Source: Paracoccaceae bacterium
GTDB lineage: Bacteria > Pseudomonadota > Alphaproteobacteria > Rhodobacterales > Rhodobacteraceae
Length of the DNA stretch: 45,327 nt
Assembly (NCBI GenBank): GCA_020832655.1
Contig: JAFIEF010000023.1
Location: 1 to 45,327 of the forward strand
Direction of reading: 5' to 3'
A program made the translations under genes and the position numbers. A model generated the notes under the pieces. It ran no database searches and was not told the DNA's origin. It worked only from the letters and a program-made list of their open reading frames with translations. Shown here piece after piece: positions 30,002 through 38,138 of this stretch (position 1 is the first letter of the stretch; every line of letters starts with the position of its first letter).

Positions 30002-30184
30002 ATGAAAAAAGTTGGCAGACCGAAAACTGACACCGAAGGCGTGATGGTTCGCCTGCCTCGCGAAATGATAGACTGGTTAGACGATCTGCGCCGGGAACAG
30101 AAAGACATACCCACTCGCCCAGAAATGATCCGCCGTATTCTTCAGGAAAAACTGGAAACAGGTGAAAACCCAAAAGCTGAATAG
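30002..30184 (+). CDS. small ribbon-helix-helix-type regulator
   Basis: A 60-residue basic protein beginning MKKVGRPKTDTEGVMVRLP. A short beta strand (EGVMVRLP) is followed by two helices (REMIDWLDDLRREQ and TRPEMIRRILQEKL), the layout of a MetJ/Arc/CopG-type DNA-binding domain. It should act as a dimer. AGAGGGGCGG before the ATG at 30002 sets the start; a longer frame upstream is the shadow of the divergent gene. It probably represses itself and the divergent operon through the dyad at 29925-29958. An antitoxin role was considered, but no partner toxin overlaps it. Confidence 0.75.
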   Translation: MKKVGRPKTDTEGVMVRLPREMIDWLDDLRREQKDIPTRPEMIRRILQEKLETGENPKAE

Positions 30185-30218
30185 GTTTTCCTCGGAAACG
30201 TTCCTTTGGCTTTCGTCT

Positions 30219-31142
30219 CTATCCCCAGGGCAGCGGCCCCTCGTCCAAAACCTGTCCGAACACCCGTTCACGATGCCATCGCAGATTTTCAGGGTGCGGA
30301 TGGTGCCGATGATCCGCTGGTTTCAGCAACCTGCCACTCGGATGCAGCAACCGGTCAATCACATCGCTTGGCACCTTGTTGCGGGAGACAAGAACCGTCT
30401 CGCAATCATCGGCAACGGAAACCAAGCCGCGGTCAAACATCCAATGCAGGGTTCCAGACAGGGCCAGCCCATTGCGGACCGAGTCACTGCCCGAGCTTTC
30501 CACCGGCCGGATATGGGCCGCCTGCACCTCGGGCCGCCCGCCGCCATTGCGCAGGCGCAGACCCGACATGGCACAGCGGTAATCATAGGCCACACGCACC
30601 TGTCGGCGAAACGCCACATCACGATACGGCCGACGGGTCAGGCGTTCGAGCACCGGGCGATCGAATGTCGTGGCTTGGTCATCCATCCCGGCGGAGATGG
30701 GGTCGTAAGCGGTGGCCTCGATCCGTTCTAGGTCCTGCGGCAGTCCCAGATTGACTATCCGGGCGAAATCGGCATCAGGCAGGCGCCGAACGGCACGTTG
30801 CACCAAACCACCCTGCTTGAGCGATCCATCGGGGGCCGCCAAGGCGCTTTCCACCGCTTGCCCCTTGTGCAACCGGGGCACGGATAGATCAAAGGGCAGA
30901 AAGCTTCCCGGCTCAATCAGGGCAAGATACCGCCCCTCAACCCCAGGCTTGGGGATCACTCTGGCAATCTTGGCCACCGCGAAATACCCCCGCGGCCCTG
31001 CCTTGACCGGCTCATAATAAACGATCCAATCCCCAATCGCTGTTTGAATGGCCTTGAGATATGCCTTGGGGAAATCATAAACCACATCGGGTTCATCATC
31101 ATAAATCGAGTCAGCCTTGTGCAGCAGAACCAGTTTTCCCAT
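30219..31142 (-). CDS. HNH endonuclease with possible EVE-like N-terminal domain
   Basis: A 307-residue protein. The C-terminal HNH_2-type nuclease core has His210 in AAHIRP, Asn224 in NGLALSG and His233 in LHWMFDRGL, the three expected metal and catalytic positions. The N-terminal 90 residues (YDFPKAYLKA, GDWIVYYEP, GYFAVAKIARVIPKP) resemble PUA/EVE-type domains that read modified bases, as in modification-dependent restriction enzymes. This suggests a type IV-like restriction role, which is inference. It is convergent with the RHH gene and has its own promoter near 31143. Confidence 0.8.
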   Translation of the reverse strand: MGKLVLLHKADSIYDDEPDVVYDFPKAYLKAIQTAIGDWIVYYEPVKAGPRGYFAVAKIARVIPKPGVEGRYLALIEPGSFLPFDLSVPRLHKGQAVESALAAPDGSLKQGGLVQRAVRRLPDADFARIVNLGLPQDLERIEATAYDPISAGMDDQATTFDRPVLERLTRRPYRDVAFRRQVRVAYDYRCAMSGLRLRNGGGRPEVQAAHIRPVESSGSDSVRNGLALSGTLHWMFDRGLVSVADDCETVLVSRNKVPSDVIDRLLHPSGRLLKPADHRHHPHPENLRWHRERVFGQVLDEGPLPWG

Positions 31143-31482
31143 GGTGTGATGGAAGGAAATTCTGAGGGGTTTGGCAAGGGGGCGTGGGTGCTGGATGGCC
31201 TATGCGGGTGAGCAACGAATGCGGATGGGAGTCTTTTCACACCAGTAACGCTGGCGTCGGGGACGACGTGATGGGCGGGAAGCCGACTGTGAGCTCGCAG
31301 CATTGCAGCTGCAGCATTCAACAAAAGCGGCCAGTCGCCGCGCCGACGTTCAGCATAGAATTAGCTTTGCAGCTATTGCTGCAGCCGGATTTTGAGCTGC
31401 CGACGCGAGAAGTCATGGCATTTCCCCGCGCGTGAAACTGATTATGTCTCTTACCGCTCCGCCACAATATAGGCCACCCTAA
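31143..31482. other. right edge of the island, before ilvD
   Basis: About 340 bases with no convincing gene. The middle (31290-31400) is dense in GCAGC and CTGCAG repeats. A 32-residue minus-strand reading (from about 31417) is Ser/Cys-rich and has no clear start signal. The possible attR copy CTCCGCCAC is at 31457-31465. The ilvD promoter should also be here; no clear -35/-10 pair stands out. Confidence 0.5.
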
Positions 31483-33213
31483 ATGAACGACCGTTTCAAC
31501 AAGTCCAAGCTGCCAAGCCGTCATGTCACCGAAGGGCCAAGCAAAGCTCCTCAGCGTAGTTATTTCTACGCGATGGGCCTGACGGAAGAGGAAATTCACC
31601 GCCCCTGGGTCGGTGTCGCGACCTGCTGGAATGAGGCTGCGCCCTGCAACATCACGCTCAATCGTCAGGCCCAATCCGTGAAGGTCGGCGTCAAGGATGC
31701 TGGTGCCACAGCGCGGGAATTCACTACCATAACCGTCACGGACGGGATCGCCATGGGGCATGAGGGGATGCGCTCTTCGCTCGCCTCGCGCGATGCGATT
31801 GCCGATACGGTGGAATTGACGATGCGCGGGCATTGCTATGACGCGCTGGTGGGGCTCGCGGGTTGCGACAAAAGCCTGCCGGGCATGATGATGGCCATGG
31901 TGCGGCTGAACGTGCCGTCAGTGTTCATATACGGCGGTTCGATCCTGCCCGGACGTCTGAACGACCAAGATGTGACGGTGCAGGATGTATTCGAGGCGGT
32001 AGGCAAGCATCAGGCGGGCACGCTGAGTGATGCGGAACTGGCCATCATAGAGCGCGTGGCCTGCCCCGGTGCAGGGGCCTGCGGGGCACAATACACCGCC
32101 AACACAATGGCCTGCGTGTCCGAAGCGATCGGGCTTGCGCTGATGAATTCCTCGGGTGCGCCCGCGCCCTATGAAAGCCGCGATGCCTATGGCCGCGCCA
32201 GTGGCGAAGCGGTGCTGAACCTTATTTCCAAAAACATCCGCGCGCGCGATATCGTCACTCGCAAGAGTCTTGAGAATGCAGCGCGCGTGGTCGCCTGCAC
32301 CGGCGGCAGCACCAATGCCGCGCTGCATCTGCCCGCGATCGCGCATGAGGCAGGGATCGATTTCGACTTGTTCGATGTCACCGATATCATGCGCGACACG
32401 CCATGGTTCTGCGATCTGCGCCCCGGCGGGAAATATGTGGCCAAGGATCTGTATGAGGTAGGCGGCGTGCCTCTCGTTCTGAAGGAATTGCGCAAGCTGG
32501 GCCTGCTGCATGAAGACTGCATCACCGCATCCGGCCGCACCCTGGGCGAAGAACTGGACGACATCAGGGGCGATGCAGATGGGCGCGTCATCTACCCCGC
32601 GGCAACCCCACTGACGGCGACGGGCGGCGTGGTGGGTCTGCGTGGCAATCTGGCCCCCGATGGGGCGATTGTGAAAGTCGCCGGTATGAGCGCCGAAGAG
32701 CAAGTGTTCACAGGCCCCGCACGCGTCTTCGAGTGCGAAGAAGACGCCTATGACGCGGTGCGCCGCCGTGCCTATGCGGCGGGCGATGTCATCGTGATCC
32801 GCAATGAAGGCCCCGCTGGCGGGCCGGGCATGCGCGAGATGCTGGCGACCACTGCGGCAATCTCGGGGCAGGGCATGGGCAAGAAGGTTGCGCTGATCAC
32901 CGATGGCCGGTTTTCTGGGGCCACACGCGGGTTCTGTGTTGGCCATGTCGGGCCAGAGGCCGCGCATGGCGGGCCGATCGCGCTGCTGCGGGACGGAGAT
33001 ATGATCACCATTGATGCAGTGAAGGGGGAATTGTCAGTTGCACTCGGTCAAGACGAGCTGACCGCGCGCAAGGCCGAATGGCCCGGCCCTAAGCCCACGC
33101 AATATGCGTCAGGCGCGATCTGGAAATTCGCCAAGCTGGTTGGTGGTGCCCGTTGGGGCGCGGTGACCCATCCAGGCGCGCGCGAAGAACGGCATATCTA
33201 TATGGACCAGTAA
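31483..33213 (+). CDS. ilvD: dihydroxy-acid dehydratase
   Basis: A 576-residue Fe-S enzyme that removes water from 2,3-dihydroxy-3-methylvalerate and -isovalerate, the third shared step of isoleucine and valine synthesis. Cluster cysteines are seen in TCWNEAAPCNI, GCDKSLPGMM (with the lysine that is carbamylated) and PGAGACGAQYTANTM. The C-terminal ITDGRFSGATRGFCVGHVGPEA is also as expected. Full length and intact. It is the first housekeeping gene after the island. Its neighbours on the other strand encode Fe-S cluster proteins, which may help keep it active. Confidence 0.97.
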   Translation: MNDRFNKSKLPSRHVTEGPSKAPQRSYFYAMGLTEEEIHRPWVGVATCWNEAAPCNITLNRQAQSVKVGVKDAGATAREFTTITVTDGIAMGHEGMRSSLASRDAIADTVELTMRGHCYDALVGLAGCDKSLPGMMMAMVRLNVPSVFIYGGSILPGRLNDQDVTVQDVFEAVGKHQAGTLSDAELAIIERVACPGAGACGAQYTANTMACVSEAIGLALMNSSGAPAPYESRDAYGRASGEAVLNLISKNIRARDIVTRKSLENAARVVACTGGSTNAALHLPAIAHEAGIDFDLFDVTDIMRDTPWFCDLRPGGKYVAKDLYEVGGVPLVLKELRKLGLLHEDCITASGRTLGEELDDIRGDADGRVIYPAATPLTATGGVVGLRGNLAPDGAIVKVAGMSAEEQVFTGPARVFECEEDAYDAVRRRAYAAGDVIVIRNEGPAGGPGMREMLATTAAISGQGMGKKVALITDGRFSGATRGFCVGHVGPEAAHGGPIALLRDGDMITIDAVKGELSVALGQDELTARKAEWPGPKPTQYASGAIWKFAKLVGGARWGAVTHPGAREERHIYMDQ

Positions 33214-33242
33214 AGCCGGGATCGGCGCGCGTGACAGCCCCC

Positions 33243-34472
33243 TCAGGCCGCAGTCTGTCCCAATTGTGCAATTTCGCGGGCATGAAACGCCTGATCACTT
33301 TCACCGGCATCTGGCCCACGACCCACGGATCGTGCGAAGCTGAAAAAGCCTTCGCCTGGAAGTCCGTCGCGCCCGCGGCTGACCGCACGCGCGGCGATGA
33401 ACGGACGGTTCTGGGCGGCATCTTCGCGCATGGTGATTTCAAGGGCGCGCGTCACCTTGCGGATTGACCCTGGTGCCCACAGCCCCAAAGCGCGGGCCAA
33501 CGCCCCATAGGTCACGGGCACAGCCTGTGGCGGTAAAGCGGCAAGATGGGCCCGGACACGTGCAGCAAGATCGCGTTCCTGCTGCGTCCCGGTCACCGCC
33601 ATGCGCGGTGGCGGGATTTCGCGGGCCGCGCCACTGGCATCTATTTCTGCCGCCCAGGATCGCGTGGCGCTGCGCATGATGATCCGTGTCTTGCCCGCAT
33701 CCGTGTCCTCGCCGGTTTCGGTCACGCCGACGACATCACCGTTGCGCAGACCCGCGCGCAGGCTCTCGGATGTCAGGCCCAGCCGTGGCGCAAGGTAGTC
33801 CGGATCGATCATGATCTGCCCATCCTGCCAGTCGATCACACCGGGCGGTAGCGGGCGGTTCAGCATCGGGGACGGCCCGTCAGCTTTCGCATAAAACGGG
33901 GTGGTGCCAGCCGCATGGTCCGTCACATCCACGATTTCGGTGATTTCGGGCAGGGCCGCGCGCAGCATGCGCTCCACCCCTTCGCGCAGGGTGGCACTGG
34001 AGGCCGCGCAGCCCTGACAGCCGCCCGACATGCGCAGATAAACCCTGCTGTCAGCGACCTTCTCGACGGCGATATGGCCACCATGGGCGGCGACAGAGGG
34101 GTTCACCTGACGGTCCAACAAATCCTCGACCGCGCGCAGAAGAGCCGCGTCGGGGTCATCGCGCGGGTCAGCTTGACCCCCCAGTGGGGCATCGGCCGTG
34201 TCAAGAGCGGTCCGGATTGCGGTGGCGATTTCGGGCTTGAGAGTGACCCAATCCGTAGTGGGCGCCTTTCTGATCCAGATCGTGGCCTGCGCAACAGTCG
34301 CGTCCGTGACCCCTGCCACGCCAAACAGAGCTTTGGAAAGCGGTGTGTCATCGCCTGCGCGCAGCATGACCTTGCCACCTTCTATGATAGGCTGGTCCAG
34401 GACGAAGCCCATCACATCGCCATCTTGCGCCGAGGGCTGCGCCCTGATGCGTCTGCGGGGGGCCTCAGACAT
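33243..34472 (-). CDS. NifU-domain protein fused to DUF6522-like and unknown domains
   Basis: A 409-residue multidomain protein. Residues 18-92 resemble the Nfu N-terminal scaffold domain. Residues 105-185 are a NifU C-terminal domain with the cluster-binding CxxC (Cys152, Cys155 in SGGCQGCAAS). Residues 210-285 look like DUF6522. Residues 290-409 are an unrecognised domain with VTYGALARALG and RPFIAARAVSRGRDGLPG. The first half implies Fe-S cluster carriage; the rest is open. It overlaps the mrp gene by eight bases and is probably co-translated with it, so the pair likely forms an Fe-S delivery unit. Confidence 0.82.
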   Translation of the reverse strand: MSEAPRRRIRAQPSAQDGDVMGFVLDQPIIEGGKVMLRAGDDTPLSKALFGVAGVTDATVAQATIWIRKAPTTDWVTLKPEIATAIRTALDTADAPLGGQADPRDDPDAALLRAVEDLLDRQVNPSVAAHGGHIAVEKVADSRVYLRMSGGCQGCAASSATLREGVERMLRAALPEITEIVDVTDHAAGTTPFYAKADGPSPMLNRPLPPGVIDWQDGQIMIDPDYLAPRLGLTSESLRAGLRNGDVVGVTETGEDTDAGKTRIIMRSATRSWAAEIDASGAAREIPPPRMAVTGTQQERDLAARVRAHLAALPPQAVPVTYGALARALGLWAPGSIRKVTRALEITMREDAAQNRPFIAARAVSRGRDGLPGEGFFSFARSVGRGPDAGESDQAFHAREIAQLGQTAA

Positions 34473-35631
34473 CTTCCATTTCCGTGCTCTGCATCAGACG
34501 CAGGGATTTCAGCGTGTAGATCCCAGTGTCATGCCCATCGCTGAACGCCATCCCCAAAGCGTAGTTGCCGACGCTCCAGATCCGGGTGATGCTGATATCC
34601 AACGGCACAGTATCGGGATCCAACAGGCGCGCGCCTGTTATCTCGTCGCGGCATTTCGCACAGGGGCAGGCAATGCGCAGGTCGCGTGCGCCAAGCGTCT
34701 GCTCGGCACCGTCGGTCCAGCGCAGCCGCAAAGCGCCCGCCTCGTCGTCCAGCGCGGCGAGCCTGTCCCCCGGCCCGTTTACTGACGCATCAACCGGCGC
34801 GGGTTTGCCGGCATCACCCGCCAACGTCCAGCGGAACGGTATTGCAATGCCGGACCGAGTATCGTCGCCGCCGATCAGTGCCGCAGCAATCTGGCGATAC
34901 GCGGCGGCGGCAGGACTGCCAGAGGCCGCCTTGATCAGCGGCACACCCTCATCACCGCAATCCACCACAACGGGGTCCAGCGGCACCTTGCCAAGGAAAG
35001 CAACACCGATCTCGCGCGCAATCGCTTCGCCTCCGCCCTGATGGAAAATATGCGTGACTGTGCCGCAGGACGGGCAGGTAAAGCCACTCATATTCTCGAT
35101 CACACCCAGAATGGGCACACTGACCTGTTCCATCATGCGCAAGCCACGGCGGGCAATCTTCAGGCTGACATCCTGCGGCGTGCTGACCACGACGGCCCCG
35201 GTCAGCGGGAAGGCCTGCGCAAGGGTCAGTTGAATATCCCCGGTTCCGGGCGGCAGATCGAGAAGCAGCACATCCAGCGTGCCCCAATCCACCTGCCGCA
35301 CAAAAGATTGCAGGTATTTCGTGACCATCGGACCGCGCAGGATCGCGGGGCTGTCATCATTGGTCAGCATACCCATCGAGATGACCTTGATGCCATGTGC
35401 CTCGGCGGGGATGATCTGGCCTTCCGGTGTCATTGCGGGTTTTTTCGCATCAATTCCAAGGATGCCGGGAATCGAGGGGCCGTAGATATCAGCATCGACA
35501 ATGCCAACCCGCAAGCCTGCCTCGACCATTGCAACCGCGATATTGGCCGTGACAGTGGATTTCCCGACACCACCCTTTCCACTGCTAATCGCAATCATTT
35601 TCGGGTTGGGCTGTTGGCCATCTAACGGCAT
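34465..35631 (-). CDS. mrp: Mrp/ApbC Fe-S carrier ATPase fused to DUF971
   Basis: A 388-residue P-loop ATPase of the Mrp/NBP35 family that carries and transfers Fe-S clusters. The deviant Walker A SGKGGVGKST is near residue 18, the Mrp core ADIYGPSIP follows, and the cluster-binding CxxC is in FTCPSCG. The last 85 residues form a DUF971 domain (GBBH-like) with ACPCAKCRDE and GNYALGMAFSDGHDTGIY. In many bacteria these are separate proteins or the DUF971 part is N-terminal. I chose ATG 35629-35631, with CAGGAGAG upstream, over a start eleven codons earlier. Confidence 0.92.
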   Translation of the reverse strand: MPLDGQQPNPKMIAISSGKGGVGKSTVTANIAVAMVEAGLRVGIVDADIYGPSIPGILGIDAKKPAMTPEGQIIPAEAHGIKVISMGMLTNDDSPAILRGPMVTKYLQSFVRQVDWGTLDVLLLDLPPGTGDIQLTLAQAFPLTGAVVVSTPQDVSLKIARRGLRMMEQVSVPILGVIENMSGFTCPSCGTVTHIFHQGGGEAIAREIGVAFLGKVPLDPVVVDCGDEGVPLIKAASGSPAAAAYRQIAAALIGGDDTRSGIAIPFRWTLAGDAGKPAPVDASVNGPGDRLAALDDEAGALRLRWTDGAEQTLGARDLRIACPCAKCRDEITGARLLDPDTVPLDISITRIWSVGNYALGMAFSDGHDTGIYTLKSLRLMQSTEMEDV

Positions 35632-36138
35632 GTGGCTCTCCTGATTTTCTATTAACCGCAACATGTCATTTGACCAAAAAAGGCTCTGCAGCTTGCCGTG
35701 CGGCTATGGCTTTGACCATATAAAAGAGATAGCGATACGCTACTATATCGGCAAGGGGTGCATAGGGGCATTCGGACGGTTTTGTGTGTGTGCTTTACTG
35801 AAACGGTGCCAAATCAGGCACCGTACGGCCATCAGCGCCATTTGACCAAGGGCCGATATGATACAATCGGGTATCGCCAGTGCGGGCTTTGGCAGTCTGA
35901 ATGAGTGCAGCATTGGTTTCGCATCACAAGGCAAAACTGCTGGTCATTATCGCAGCACCAACCGACTGCTGTATCTGTCCATCGGAGGTTCCATGAATTG
36001 CGCGTTTTTCGCAAAAACAACCGTCATGACAGGGCCACACGACCAATTGGACAGTCGATCCAGAGAACCTTGAACGGGCACTTCTTTACGCGACAGCAGC
36101 AGTTTTGCAATCGAGATGGGCGGCGCGTCACGAACCGC
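35632..36138. other. intergenic region upstream of mrp
   Basis: About 500 bases without a credible gene; short frames on both strands lack family similarity. It contains the inverted repeat ACGGTGCC-AAATCA-GGCACCGT (35803-35824) and two copies of CATTTGACCAA (35667-35677 and 35839-35849). AT content is higher than around it. It must contain the mrp promoter. A decayed insertion sequence is possible but not shown. Confidence 0.5.
35803..35824. promoter_or_regulatory. 8-bp inverted repeat, possible operator or remnant end
   Basis: ACGGTGCC and GGCACCGT are separated by AAATCA. No T-run follows on either side, so a terminator is unlikely. The distance to the mrp start is about 170 bases. Confidence 0.35.
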
Positions 36139-37188
36139 TCAGATCGCCGACAGATCGGCCCACATCGTGCGCCCGTCCTCGTCTGCAGCCAGCAGGCGGC
36201 CACCGGGGGTGCAGGTCAACACGGTGACGGGCGCGCCTGCGCTACGCTTGACCATGCGGGGTTCGGCCATGGCGTCGATTTCACTGAACACCACCTGTCC
36301 GGTGGCAAAGCCTGCAAAGACGATCTCGCGCCCTGGGACGGCGGCCACCGCGGTCACGAGCGATGGCACAGACCAGCATAATTGCAGCGGCGAACGGCCC
36401 ATCGGGCCCTTGACCCCGTCGAAGGGCCACAGGATCGCCTGATCGGCACCGCTGGTGATAAGCCAGGGCAAATCTGCAGCCCAGGCCCAACTCTTGACCT
36501 TGGATGGATAGCCCGACATGCGCAGGTCGGCCTTATCGCGCAGCCGCCATCCGTGCAGGGCGTTTTCCTGCATCATGGAAATCACGAAGCGGCCATCCGG
36601 GCTGAAGGTGACACCTGTATGGCTGCCTGCCCATTTCAGAGTACTGGGCTTCCAGCCGCGCTTCTCTTTCGACCAGACGGTAACGCCTCCGTAATGGGCA
36701 ACGGCAAGGCGCTTGCCCTTGGCGTCAAAGGCAAGGCCCGCGACAGTTGAAGGATGCTCCAGCGCATGAACATGTCGGTCTTCATCATGCAGATTCGCGA
36801 CGCGACCTACCGAGCAGGCGATACGTCCACATTTGCCCGCTGCGACATGATCGACCCAGCCGCGCTGGTGCGCGCTGAGTTCCGTTACGGTACCGTCACT
36901 GCTCACGCGCAGAAACCGACCATCGTCGCCGCCCGTCAGCACACCTTCCTCGCCTGGTAAGACCACCATCGACAGGATGGCACCGCGATGCACCTGATAG
37001 GCAGACATGTTGCCGTCTCGTGCGAAAAACCGCATCTGCCCGTCACCGCAGGCCAGTGCGATTGTCTCGCCCAAGGCCGCGCCAAGCACCGGCACCGCGC
37101 CAATATCCATATGACGCGCATTGAGCTCGATCTGCGTGGGTCCACTGCCTGAAAGCGTGGATGGATCGAGGGTCAGTCCACCTGACAT
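36139..37188 (-). CDS. WD40-repeat beta-propeller protein of the zur-cobW operon
   Basis: A 349-residue protein without a signal peptide, so cytosolic. Repeats of about 40 residues, with blocks such as VLTGGDDGRFLRVSSDG, LAVAHYGGVTVWSKEKRGW and LITSGADQAILWPFDG, indicate a seven-bladed WD40 propeller. It starts inside the end of the CobW-type GTPase gene (16-base overlap), so the two are translationally coupled and probably interact. The propeller may be a platform for the metallochaperone and its client proteins. No enzyme motif is seen. Confidence 0.85.
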   Translation of the reverse strand: MSGGLTLDPSTLSGSGPTQIELNARHMDIGAVPVLGAALGETIALACGDGQMRFFARDGNMSAYQVHRGAILSMVVLPGEEGVLTGGDDGRFLRVSSDGTVTELSAHQRGWVDHVAAGKCGRIACSVGRVANLHDEDRHVHALEHPSTVAGLAFDAKGKRLAVAHYGGVTVWSKEKRGWKPSTLKWAGSHTGVTFSPDGRFVISMMQENALHGWRLRDKADLRMSGYPSKVKSWAWAADLPWLITSGADQAILWPFDGVKGPMGRSPLQLCWSVPSLVTAVAAVPGREIVFAGFATGQVVFSEIDAMAEPRMVKRSAGAPVTVLTCTPGGRLLAADEDGRTMWADLSAI

Positions 37189-38138
37189 GCCTTGAAGCCC
37201 CCTTCGAGATCCATGGTGTCGAGGTTGCGGCCGATAAATACCAGCTTCGAAATCCGGGGGCCGGGGGGCCAGGGGCCGAGGAAGTTTGCCTCAATCAGCA
37301 TATGGACGCCCTGCATGACATAGCGCCAGTCCTCGCCCGCAAGATTCAGAATGCCCTTGGCGCGCAGGATGTCGGTGCCGAAGCGCTGGATGATCTGGCC
37401 GAACCAGAACTCGAAGCGGTTCGGGTCCAGCGGCTGATCGGCGGCAAGGGAAACCGAGGTGATCTCCTCCTCATGCTCATGGTCGTGATCGCTGGTCAGG
37501 AAATCGGGCTCAACCGCCAGCACACGCTCAAGGCTGAAGGCGTCGAGCCCAATCACCTGATCGAGCGGCACGGCGCAGCGCGCCGAATGGACGATCTTCG
37601 CATAGGGGTTGATGGTACGGATGCGCGCCTCGACCGCGGCGATGGCGGCGGCGTCGGCAAGGTCGGTCTTGTTCAGCAAGATCACATCGGCAAAGGCGAT
37701 CTGCTCGGCCGCCTCATGCGCCTCATTCAGATGGGTGGCAAGGTTCACCGCATCGACAACCGTCACGATGGCATCCAGCCGGGTCCGCGCGGCCACGTCA
37801 TCATCGACGAAGAAGGTTTGCGCCACGGGTGCCGGGTCGGCCATGCCGGTCGTCTCGATGATGATTCCGTCAAAATCGCGCCGCTTCATCAGGCCGCCGA
37901 GGATGCGGATCAGGTCGCCCCGGACGGTGCAGCAGATGCAGCCGTTGTTCATCTCGAAGATTTCCTCATCGGCATCGACGACCAACTCGTTGTCGATGCC
38001 GGTCTCACCGAACTCGTTAACGATCACCGCATAGCGGCGGCCATGCTGTTCGGTCAGGATGCGGTTGAGAAGTGTGGTCTTTCCGGCGCCGAGAAAGCCG
38101 GACAGGACAGTAACGGGAACTTGGGTGGATGCAGTCAT
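37173..38138 (-). CDS. CobW/COG0523 GTPase, likely zinc metallochaperone
   Basis: A 321-residue G3E-family GTPase. It has the P-loop GFLGAGKTTLLN, the metal-binding CICC in MNNGCICCTVRGD, NKTDL for guanine recognition, and a His/Glu-rich loop HDHEHEEE that can hold more metal. The COG0523 C-terminal domain ends in VFIGRNLD. It lies directly behind zur (four-base overlap) under a Zur-like box, the context of the zinc-starvation subgroup (ZigA/ZagA type), not of cobalamin synthesis. It should insert zinc into a client enzyme. The ATG at 38136-38138 follows CGGAG and gives the normal N-terminus. Confidence 0.9.
   Translation of the reverse strand: MTASTQVPVTVLSGFLGAGKTTLLNRILTEQHGRRYAVIVNEFGETGIDNELVVDADEEIFEMNNGCICCTVRGDLIRILGGLMKRRDFDGIIIETTGMADPAPVAQTFFVDDDVAARTRLDAIVTVVDAVNLATHLNEAHEAAEQIAFADVILLNKTDLADAAAIAAVEARIRTINPYAKIVHSARCAVPLDQVIGLDAFSLERVLAVEPDFLTSDHDHEHEEEITSVSLAADQPLDPNRFEFWFGQIIQRFGTDILRAKGILNLAGEDWRYVMQGVHMLIEANFLGPWPPGPRISKLVFIGRNLDTMDLEGGFKACQVD

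Larger units (their letters stand above)
24115..31465. mobile_element. integrative genomic island at tRNA-Ser
   Basis: The segment starts at the 3' end of tRNA-Ser with a tyrosine integrase pointing inward and ends just before the housekeeping gene ilvD. It holds only accessory genes: nucleases, an AAA+ protease, a small DNA-binding regulator and unknowns. The 9-bp CTCCGCCAC occurs at the tRNA end (24115-24123) and again at 31457-31465. At the second place TGTCTC also precedes it after a 7-base insertion, so these are weak attL/attR candidates. No conjugation or phage structural genes are present. The right boundary is an inference. Confidence 0.65.

Noticed and set aside
30002-30184. RHH protein as antitoxin of a toxin-antitoxin pair
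   Set aside because: No small overlapping or adjacent partner gene on the same strand; its neighbours are larger and divergent or convergent.
31437-31465. tRNA gene on the minus strand near the right island edge
   Set aside because: A D-arm-like GGAGCGGTAAGAG is seen but no acceptor stem, anticodon arm or T-arm can be built.
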